Source: a virus
Direction: 5' to 3' (one strand)
Virus record (IMG/VR): IMGVR_UViG_3300017739_000005
Coordinates: 25,713-89,712 of that record
Length of the DNA stretch: 64,000 bases
This document shows positions 45,001 through 57,000 of this stretch, one piece after another. A model generated the notes under the pieces. It was not told where the DNA came from. It saw only the letters and a program-made list of their open reading frames with translations, and ran no database searches. Made by a program: the position numbers and the translations under genes. Positions within the stretch are counted from its first letter, which is position 1. Each line of letters begins with the position of its first letter.

Positions 45001-48000
45001 TCCTTGGAAGATCTTAGGATCGGGAGGATAGAATGTGCTTTCGGTAATTACTGATCCAGTTAGATCGTAGTTGACAGTAGCATCATATTCTTTTCTGTAT
45101 GCAGTCAGGTCACTATACTGAAGTTGATAGAAATCATCGATAGTATTAGGAGTTGTACCTACAATATTAGCAATGTTCTCGTTTCTACCTACCAAGAGGT
45201 TCTGAAGTGCTTTATTTGCAAGGAACTTGACGTGCTCAAGAGCATCAAGCATTGCAAGCAATTCGTGCTCAATATAGTTAATATTACTCTGTGAATCAAG
45301 ATAAGAATCAATCATACCCTGAATATTAGAGTTACCACCAGTGATCAAGTCACCTGCAACAGCGGGTACGATGTGATCTCTAATGTCTCTAACACACTTC
45401 TCTCTACTAGGAATGTCAATCTTATCAATCTGGATAAAGTTGACCATAACGTTCCATTCTTGCTCCATCATAGAGACTGCTTCATCAGCAATCACACCAC
45501 GGTTGAAGTAAAGAAGATCAGCACCATCTCTAAATCTATCTCCTGTTGGAGACATAACTTCCAACATATTGTCAATCAAGTCAGAGATGAAACCTGTAAT
45601 TGTAGATGCTGCAGGAGATGCGAAATAATTAGGAACTCTAATTCTGTTTGTGTACTCGCCAGTCAGATCAGTTGCATCTTTAGTGATGATGTCATTACAG
45701 ATCTTACCAACTTCACGCCAAGTGTAGATTGACTGTAGAAGTTCACCGTTGATATGCTTCAGAGCACCAGATCCTTCCAAGTATCCTCTACCTGCAACGA
45801 TTGTGTGATAGTTACCACCCAACTTAAGGTCATCGATAATAGCAGGGATTATAAAGGAATGAGTATCGCGAATACACTTATCAGTACCTTGAGTTGAAGT
45901 ACCTGTGTCACCTGGAATATTAAATGCAGGATATTTCGCCTTCATTCTACCAACTGCTTCTTCAGCGATCCAATAACGGTTCTTATAGATGATGTCACCA
46001 CAGTCTCTATAAGCATCACGAGAAACATCAACTTCCTCTGTCATAATCTCTTCACGCCAGAGTTCTACTCCATCGGCATTAGCAGAAGAGATGATAGTCT
46101 GTTCATATGTCGCGTAGACAGCAGAGAGTTCTATTGGGAATGGTGCTTCTCCGTTGAAACCAAACGAGATGTCAAGAGCACGGAAATCATAAACGGTGGG
46201 GGGTATAAACCCACTAGAATAGCTGGCGGTTCCTTTTCTGATAATAAGGTTATCCATATTACCTGTGAAAGTCTCACCATTGTTCCAAGATGCACCAACA
46301 CTGATAGGACTATTACCATAGTCTGAAGCGTCAGTGTAATCTGATCCAACCTGTTGTCCCGCAACGAACAGTTTGGTCACATTAGATGCTCTGGAAATAG
46401 CAATGTGATACCACTGATTTGCATTAGGAATAGCACCTGCAGCAGTGATATGGTCAGTTGTGGCAATACCAAACTTCAGTGATGTACCCTGTAAGAAGAT
46501 TGAACCAGCACTGCTGCTGGATGCAGTTCTGAAATCAATAAGTCTTTGTGTTCCAGATACAGTTGTAGGATAGATCCACATCTCGATCGTATAATCACCA
46601 GTACCAAAAGCAAAGGCGGCATTAGAAGCGTGGTTGATTCTAGAAGATGTACCAGAGAAATCTAGTGATCCTGTACCAGTTCCAGGGTTCAACTTATCAA
46701 CAGTAACGTTGTTATAAGTGATTGTGGAGTTTGTGATGTACTCAGCAGTGGTGAATGCACCAGTAACACCTTTTGTATATGCCCATTTAGAACCAGCGTT
46801 GGTTCCGATGATCTCTGCAACAGCACCTGAAGATATACCTTTCAGTGTTTGACCGAAGTTGAAGAATCCACCAGATGATTTGTCCTTATAAGAATGCTTG
46901 ATAGAACGGATTGTCTCACCTTCAGTGAAGGTGTACGCTGGTGCAATTCTAGGAACATTACTAATAGACCACTGATAAGTTGCAGGATTAGCACCAGTAG
47001 GATCTTGTAAGGTGTCAGTAACAATTTTGAAGAAGTTTGCAACAGCAGATGTTTGAGCAACACAAGCATTTACATTAGGAATTGTAGTTCTACCTTGTGA
47101 GTAGTCTGCCTGAGGTGCAGTTGATGTAACTGCTGCTTGGAATGCCGCTCTAGTGCCTGGAGATGCAGTTGTACCAAGGTTTGTAATCAGAATGTCCATC
47201 AGTGTAGTGATGGCAGCAGCAACCGCCTGACAGGTCGGAGACGCAGTGTCAGCAGTGATAGAAATAGTTACTTGGTTCCAACCGTGTGATCCTACCTTAG
47301 TGACAGCAATATTTCTCATAATATCGAGAGACATTGCCTTTGCCTTAGTAAAGGAGTTGACAATAGTGTCTCTATCACCAGATGTCACACCATAATGAAG
47401 GATTCTGTCTGTTGCTTCCCAGATGAAATCGTTACCACCGTGTGCAACGTTATAAGCAAGTGCTTCAATAACATCAACGATGTCTGATAGACAATGCTCA
47501 TCTCCACCAGATACGTTATATCCTGGGTTCTGAGTCTTAGCATAATGAAGTGCTTCGTAAGCAATGTACCATTTGTTAGCAAGTAACAAGGTTCTAGCGT
47601 CACCGTGACTGTTGCTTACAACTTCATATTCTGGAGTGATGGTAAGATCTTTCCACTGAGACAACGTTGTGTGCTCTGTGGTGATGTTAACCATATTAAT
47701 ACACTGGTTAGCGAGGTCTCTCGCAGCATTCATTGCATATACAGTCTGTGCTTCCTGTCCACCAACGTGATAGACAGTATTATTCTGAACATAGAAGTTT
47801 GCAGCATCCCAGACTTCAGAGTTACCATCGTGCTCAAGTTGCCAAGCAATTAGGTTGAGCATATCAACGATGTCATCCTCACAATTAGCACTGCCTGTAG
47901 GAATGGTAAAGGAGGGGTAGAAAGCCAACATTCTGCCCACCGCTTCTTCAGCGATGAAGCGATTATTCTTCACAATCGCTTCAGCAGCGTTATTAGCACG

Positions 48001-51000
48001 AGTATCGTGTACTGTTCTGATAGAAGAGTTACCGAAGTAGATCTTCTTAAGTCTGATATTTGTTCCAGGTGCAAAGTCATTACCAGTTAGACTGTCGTAA
48101 CGAATCTCTTGGTTTCTAACTGCTTCGAAATCTAGGAAGTCTTGGTTGTTAGTTGTCTCAGGATCGTATAGTTCAGTTGGGTTAATAACAGTTTCACCGA
48201 TGTCATCAAGAATGACGTTCGGGAATGTGATTGAAGGAACTCTCTGGAAGACAAGAGCAAAGAAACTAGATGAAGGTGAAAGGTCAACAGTATCGATAAT
48301 CTGATTAGATATTTCATCCTGATAAGGTGAGATAGCAGAAACAGTTGCTGCAATGTTAGATCTTGCAGAGTAGATTATGTCATTGAACTTGATCTCAAAT
48401 TCACCAGTTTCAAACTTAGAAGTACCAGATGTTCTAGAAACAACCAGAGAGGTATTGATGTTACCTTCATCAAGGTTGTTCTCCTCAATGATTGCAAACT
48501 TACCAGATAAGTTAGTAACTCTCTCACCCTGTTCAAAGATTGTCTTAGATGAAACTGGGAAGATACCACCAGTTCCTTCTCCAGAATCACCGATTCTAGA
48601 GTTAAATCCAGTAGCACTGTTAAGAATAAATTCGCCCTCTTGGAATCCTCCGCTTGGTCCGTTCTCAATATTAAGAAGGTCAATGTAGTCAGTACCAGAA
48701 TCCACAACAATACCAGTTGCTTCAGAGATAATACCTCTGACCCTGTTACCAACTAAGGGGAAGATACCACCGAGTTCAGAGAACTGAACACGAGTAATTA
48801 AAAGTTGAGTGAATGTAATATTTCTGAACTTAATTCTAGAAGGTGCCTTTGGAGGTTCAGAGAATACAATAGAAGGACCTGCTGTAGAGAATGAATCTCC
48901 AGGTGCCTGTGCGACACCATTAAGAAGAACAAACATCTGATCTTCAGTCGCAGTAATAGAACCACCCTCAACATTCAGTGGGAATTGAGTTCTGATACCA
49001 TCAAAGTCTTCGGAAATGTTATCAATCTTCTTAACGATAGAAGTTAGAATTTCCTCAGAGTTAGTAAGTCTCTTCTGTCTGAATAGGACTTCAGTGTTAT
49101 TAAATTGTGTGTATATTGGTTGTGCGTTAGCAAATGATGTAATCTGGTTAATATTAGTGAATGCGTTGATATTAACTTCTTTAACAAGATCAGATACAAC
49201 CTTTCTTCCAGAAATATCCTTACCACCAGTGATTGATAGTTCACCAAATAGGTTGAATCCAACAGGGTGGTTTGTTTCTAGTACAGGTTTTCTCCACTGG
49301 TTGATAGGTGTTTCAGACTTAATAACGTAGGAGAAGTTCTGATAGAAGTAACTATCTTGAATTTTCTGAACGATTTCAGATGGTTTACCAACGTCATCGA
49401 TAAACTGACCTGGAGTATTAGTTAGTGAGTCAATATTAAGAGTACCACGAGCGATTGAAAGGTTATCAATCAAACCAGAAGCACGAGAAACTTCACCAGT
49501 TACACGCTCACCTGGGGTCCAAACACCGTCATAGTTCTCAAGTTTAAGGATTCTAGGTCCAATCTGCCAACCTTGGTTAGTAGAAACATAACCTGTAGCA
49601 GATGCAAGTTCAAGTGAAGAACCTTGATAAACAAGTTCACCTTCTAAGAAACGAGATGTTTCAACGATAGCAGTTGCTTGACCACCAAACACTTCGGTTA
49701 AGAGAATCTGTCTACCTTCACCTTGTGTCAAGAATGTGATGTAAGAACCAGATTCAGCGTCAAGTTTAGTAAGTGAGATTCTAAGTTGGTCAGATTCAAG
49801 ACCATTTGCCTCTCCAGCAATAGCATAGTAAGTCTGAGTAGAAGATAGACTGACCAAACCAGCAGAACTTGGTTTTGGTAGAATACCAACTGTAGATCCA
49901 AGATCTTCTGCTCTCAACTGGATTTCAGCACCAGTCGTAATACCGTGTGGGAAGTTAAACTGTAGGTAACCGAGGTCAATGTTAACAACGTAGTTAAATT
50001 CTGACTTAAGTGTGACTGAAGGTTCAGAACTGTATCCTGCACCAGGATCTTTGATGATAACTTCACTAAGACGATTATTCTTAACGATCGCTTCAGCAGC
50101 AGCACCTGATCCACCACCACCAGAAATAACAACAGCAGGTGTAGAGGTGTAACCAGAACCAGGGTTTGTGATCTTGATTTCTGCAAGAATAGCGGTATTA
50201 AACAACTGAAGGTTCACTGGGAAAGTGATTTCAGGTCTCAAAGTATAGTCGTGAGAATAACCGAAACCAAATTCGTTGTTCTTAAGTTTCTTGATACGTC
50301 CGATACTCTTACCTTGTAGGAATACAGAAGCACCTGAACCTTCAGAAGGAATCACAACATCAAGAATACCACCTGAACCAGCAAGTAGAGGTCCAAGAAT
50401 TCCAGAAATAGAGTCAATATCTATAGATGCTGTTGTATATCCTTTACCAGCAGAGGTTAAAACAACGCTAGTGATAACACCAGTGAAGTCTCCATCATCA
50501 GTAACAGTGATATTACAACTTGCACCTTCTCCATCTCCTGAAATAGGTACGTTATAGTACACACCATTAACATATTCAGTACCACCATTGGTGATACGAA
50601 CCTTTTCAATCTCTCTGTTAGACGCAATATCAGTAACGATAGGTAATTTCTGATAGAATCCACCTGGATTCACCAATTTAATGGTTGAAATAGGTCCAAT
50701 TGCCTTAATTGATGTTGTAGAGTAGATAGAACGTGGAAGTCCAAACTCATTATTGCCTACAGGAGCGTTAGATTTCTCTGGTTCAACAAGAAGTGGGAAG
50801 TCAAACTCCAATCCATCACTAGAAACGTTAGAAATAGTGAATGTTCCTGCATAAGGAGACTGAATAACGTCAATAAATGATCCCTCACCAACAGGAGAGT
50901 TGTCTGCTGAGGTTCTAGATGGGTCAAAGTAGTATGAGATGTTAGTAATATCTTCATTGATGATAAATTTAACCAACGGAGTCGGTGAATCATCATCAGT

Positions 51001-54000
51001 AAATCCAGGTGTACCCTCTCTAATGATGTTAATGAATGGATATTCCAGTTTATACTGGTTATCTCTAGAGAATGACAGGAAGTATCCAAGGTTAGAAGGA
51101 TCGTCAAGGTCAAAGAGATACTGATGTCCTCTAACAAATAGGAACTTAGGATGCTTAGCGTAGATATTAATGTTAGAAACAGAAGAACCTGTACCTGAGA
51201 AGGTAGGATCCTGAACAGCAGTGCTTCTTATACGGAATGTGAAGTCTCTACTAGTAAATATTTCCTCAACAAAGAATGAACCGTTATATTCATTAGTAGC
51301 GAATCTCTCAGTAAAGATAATATCATTTACTTCATAGTTGTGTCTGCTAGTAGCAGAGCAGTAAACAAGGTCAGTATTTGTTAGTGCTTGTGAAGGAACA
51401 ACGTCTTTATTGAGTTTTGCCTGAAGATTGAATTGTTTAACACCAACAAGACCACCAAATGTTGCAATCTTACCAGTTGCATCTACAGCAAATGTCAAGT
51501 TAACAGCATCAGCATCAATGGTGTCTCCTTTAATAAAGGTGGAGTCAGCATAGATCTGTTGAATTCTAATAGTATAGTCAGCAGAATTGAAAGGTTTCCA
51601 AGATGCAAATGCTGCAAGAGTACCAGATCCGTGAACACTGTTCGCCAAATCTACTTGGAATGAACCTGCAGTCGATGTGAATGCCCAGTTGATATTACCA
51701 TCAGAGACAGTACCTGATGTGTGTACAGGAGCAACAGCACCTGCAGTAGCAGTTGTACCAGATGTATAGATCTTACCGTTACTATAAACAACATCACCAA
51801 CTGTATAGTTCTGATTTTCCTCCCAAACAGGAGTTGTGGTAAGAACGGTGAACTCTTTGTCCATCTCGTTCACATCACCAACAGTTGATTTTAGAAGTTT
51901 AGAGGTATCAAACGTACCAATAATCTTACCGATCTTACAAGAACTTGTTCCAACCTCAACGACAGTACCGTATGCAGATACAACATCATTACCACCAATC
52001 ACAGAATACTGTTGAAGTATTGACCCTTTAGTAAAGGTAGCATTCTGATTGAATGTGAGTGTCTTAACAAGGTCAATAGTAGAGTATTTTGCATCTCTAA
52101 TATAGAACTTAGGAATAACCTTAGTAGTAAGAAGCAATTTCTTACCACCCTGTGTAGGAATAGTTGCAGTTCTAGTTGCGTATGACTGGTCAGTAGATGT
52201 AACTGTATAAACTCCAGGGACGTGGGTTGATACAACATCTGAGTAATCAAGGATCTGAATACCAGCAGGACCTATTAACCAGGGGTTAACAGCAACCGAC
52301 TGGGTATTAAACGTATAACTGCTGCTGGCGGCGACGTTTATGGTATGTCCTGTCTCTACATCATTCAGGGTGAATGAACCAAGTTTTGTCTTATCTTTGT
52401 CAATCTTATAAATGAATGCTTTATCAACTGAGTTTGTTCCAGTAACAAGACCAGCAGTGAATGCATCTATGTACTTAGCAGAAGGTGTAACAACAAAGTT
52501 GTCAATCCAACCGATCCAGTTGTTAGTAGAACTTGGAGTTGAGATAGGACCAAGTGTTGCCTGCATCATATTAACGTCAACAGTAGCACTGTTAACTGAA
52601 TGTGCTTCTACACCATTAATGTAGATACGATAGATGTAAGAACCAACTCCAGGGCGTTGCTTAGAAATAGCAACGTGAACCCACGCTTCAGAGTTAAATG
52701 TAGTCCAGAATGTTGTACCAGTAGAATATGAGGTAGATCCATTAAGATCAAGGAAGATCTTACCGAAATTAGCACTACCTGAAGTACCATCGACACCAAC
52801 CTTGACTTCTTGACTTAACTGAGAGACAATACCGAAGAATTCTGGGTTAGATGCCTGTGCAGCATATTGAGTATTGCCAAGAGCAAACCAACCTTCCATT
52901 GTCCACTCAACACTAATATCAGCAGTTGTACCATACTGAAGGAGCATTGAGTTAGAAGCATCAAGTTTCAGTGAAGATGCACCATTGTAGAACTTAGTAT
53001 TATCAATAACAGCGTTGCCTGTGGCAGCCCACTGCTTGTTTGTACCAGTTCTTAGAGTGTCATTGTATGTTTCATCAAAGATGTTGTCTGCAGTGTTCCA
53101 GTTGAAGATAGCAAGTTGATCTGCCTCAACTTTATTACCAGCAATCAAAGTATCGCCAGAGTTGTCATTTGCAACACAAGTGGCGTGATAACCAATACCA
53201 TTTGTCTCCGATACTTCAGCAGCAGAGAGAACAGAACTAGTATTCCAAGAAATCTTGACACTAATTGATTGAACAGCGTTGAAATCTCTTTCAACAACTG
53301 CACTGAGGTCAATATTACCAAATACATCAAAAGTGACCCCTGCATTCTTGATAGAAGTGTAAGTTCCAGTAGGAACGTAAATTTTAGCAGTTGCTACTTG
53401 TGTATAGTCTGCATTATCAAATTTAGCGTAAAGAACACCGTAGTTCTTAGCATTTGTATCAATAGCAGTTGCAGTTACATAAACTGAACCATATTCATCA
53501 ATAGCAAATGTAGGATCAGCAAACTGATAAGCACCAGATTCGATTTGCTTAGACCACTGTACTTCAATAGTAGCAGTATCGTAGTATGTCTCACCAATAA
53601 TGATATTGGCGGCACCTGCAGGATCAGAGATACCACAGAAGAGGAATGTATCATTGGTTCTCCACTCAATCTGATGAAGATGCTCACTTGCAGCGGCAGA
53701 AGCGATCTTACGCTTCTCCATAACAGATCCATCAATATCCATCAATGCAACCCACATATCGTCAGGTGCAGTGGAGTTTGAGTCAGTATGACCAGCAATC
53801 ATCACACGACCATCTTGGTCGAGTCTGATATTAGAAGCATAGTCTCTTCTGGTAGATCCAGAGATACCAGCAATGTCACGCTGCCACTGAATAAGACCAT
53901 CAGGATTGTTGGCATTGTCAAAACCTGACTGATACTTAGCAACAACAATGTCAGGGTTGTGAGTTAGGTTACTAATATTTGGAACAGTCTCACCGACAAC

Positions 54001-57000
54001 ATAGATGTTATGAGGATTAGAGTTCTCAATATGAAGTGACTTCCACTGCAATGACTTATCATCAGTTGCAGGAACGGTAGGAATTAGAGTACGCTTCCAA
54101 AGCAATCTACCATCACTATTAAACTTAGCAAGAACACCTGCTGTATCGCCACCTACAACTGTTGTCTTACCACAGACATAGAAAGTACGATCATCAGCAA
54201 CTTTGATGTCATTGATAGTAAGAGTAGAACCTGCTTCTTCAAGGAATGCTAAGAAGTAAGTTGCTTTCTTGAATCTCTGAGGATGAGAAACACGAATCTG
54301 TGGAGGATTAGTTTCAGAGTATCCTGAACCAGAGTTAATAATACTTACAGTTCTTACAGCACCACCTTCATCTCTATTGATGTCAATATTGAAATCTTGA
54401 CCAGAGTCAGTAATGATCTCATATGTTGGAGGAATGTCCTCAGAATATCCAAGACCTTCCTGATCAACAGTAACTCTTTCAACACCATCGATCACTTTCA
54501 CTCTGAAAGTCTTATTGGTGTCATCAAGAATAGGTGTGGAGTTAATAATGATCTGATCATCTACACGCAGTTCGTGCTCAGTTGCAGTAGTGATACGTCC
54601 ATATGGGCGATCATTTGAGATATAAGAGTTGAAACCTGCAATATCTAAACCTTTAACCGCTTCAACTTTTGCGGAGGCTCCGAAACCATCAGTTCCCTCG
54701 TTATCAAAGTATAGTTTATCATTGACTTTATATGATATACCTGGGTTCTCAACCACGAATCCGTCAACTTTAGCGTCTTCGAACTTGGTCGTAGTCTCAA
54801 TATCAATATCAACAACTGATCTTGTAGAAACTTTAGGGTAGTAATCAAATAATTGTAGTACGGGTTCTTCAGTGATCTGAATAGGTGTGGTGTCTTCAAG
54901 GTTATTGATAAGACCATCTCTATTAGTATCTTCAATTTCGAAGATAAGATCCTCACCAAGTTCAGTAACAAGAGTATCAGTTGCTTGGTTAGGTGTACGA
55001 TCAATATCAATATCCACATCCTCATAAGGATCACGGAATCTAACCACATCAGCAGGGATATTGGTCTGTACAGCATCTTGAGAGAAGTTCCACTCATCAG
55101 GTGATGAATACAACTGAGGTCCACAAATGTATGGGAATATAGGATTACCAGCATCAGTTGCGTCGATTGCTACGAAATAAGCGTAAACACCCTCAGGGAA
55201 CTGAGGAGTCTTACAGAAACGACCGTTATACTGGTCTAAATCACCCTCTTGGAAAACATATTCATAATCATCAATGAATGATCCTGCAATATAATTGCTA
55301 AGAAGAGGACCATCTGCGCGAATTGGGGTAGGGTTAGTATCAACATCGTACAGAAGTACAGGTTTAATTCTATAAGATGAACGAATTCTTCTAACACCAG
55401 ATGACTGGTCAGTAGCATCAATGTAACCGTAAGGTCCGTAGATAGGGTTACCATCGAAAGCCCAACCCAAAATAGGAGAGTGTTGGTATCCAGTCGAAAG
55501 TTCTTGTAATTGCTGTGTTGACTGATTCTTGAATACGTTATCACCAAGAACATATCTTAGTTGCTTAGGATCTGAAAGGTGTGCATATTCACCACCATAT
55601 TGTGTATTATATCCTGCAAACACATAACCACGTGCTGTATCAAAGTTTGCTCCAAGTTCATCCTGAAGGTTTCTAGTCCACTCAAATACAGTTGCAGTAA
55701 ATGCTGCTAGTTCACCAACCGCTCCCAAGCGAATAGTAGTATTACCAGTAGTATAACCAATACCTCTGTTTATAACAGTAACACCAATAACTTTACCTCT
55801 ATCCTCACCAACAGTACCGATAGTTGCTCTTGCAATGGCACCGTAACCGTCTCCATTGATTACAATCTCAGGAGCAGTTGTGTATCCTCTACCTGCAGCA
55901 ATGATAGCGATAGAAACGATTCTACCGTTAATGATGATTGATTGAGCAACAGCACCTTCACCAGAGTTCAACTTAATAGTAGGAGAGGCAGTGTAAGTGG
56001 AACCTGTGTTATCAATACTTACAGATTGAATAGGACCACGTACCTGCGCGGTAGCAGTACATCCAGTACCACCCCCACCAGAGATGGAAACATCAGGTTG
56101 TGATGTATATCCTTGACCTGGGGTCTCAACAAGGATCTTAGATACTATACCATTGGTAATAACAGCGGTAGCAGTAGCACCGAATCCACCACCACCCACG
56201 ATAGAAACAAGAGGACTAGAAGTGTAACCAGTACCCCCGCTAGAAACTGAGATCTCACTTAATGCACCGTTAACAACAACACTTGCGCTGGCACCACTAC
56301 CGCCACCACCATTGATTTCAATAACAGGAGGATTAGCAGCATCATACCCAGTACCAGGGTTATCAATAGTTATACCAGTCAATCCACCAAACTTAATCTT
56401 AGTCTGTGACTTATAAGACCAAGTAGATACACCGTTTACCCAAGCACCAATAGGACCAAAGGATGTGTCTGTACGTCTAGAGATTGTATTGATAACTCTA
56501 GGAATACGGATCAATTTACGCTGGTTTCCAGGAAGTAGCGCAGATCCTAAGAAAGGACCAACCTGATAGTTTGGAATACCAGAGGATGCAATGTATGCAT
56601 ACTGATCATTGAAGAATGTATTCTGTACGTTGGTAGTAAAGTCTCTGATAGCAACGCTAATACCCTCTTCAGGTGACTTACCTTTGTTGAGGTCAACAGA
56701 AAGAAGGATATTACCCTGTGGTGAGTTAGGGGCAGGGGCAGGAATATTATATTCAAACAGTGTATTACTAATACGGGAGGTTACAAAGAAGGTACCGTTA
56801 AACACAGTTGGGTTTGCACCGTAGATTGTAACAGTGTCACCAACCAGTAGACCGTGGTTATTAGAGCAAGTAACCGTCGCAGTCTGATTATTAAGACCAC
56901 CAGGGACGATATTGGCAATATTGATTAGTTTTTTAACGTTGTACAACCAAGAAGTGACTCTTTGGTCATTAGAAGTCGAACCAAGTGATGCAACGTTTAG

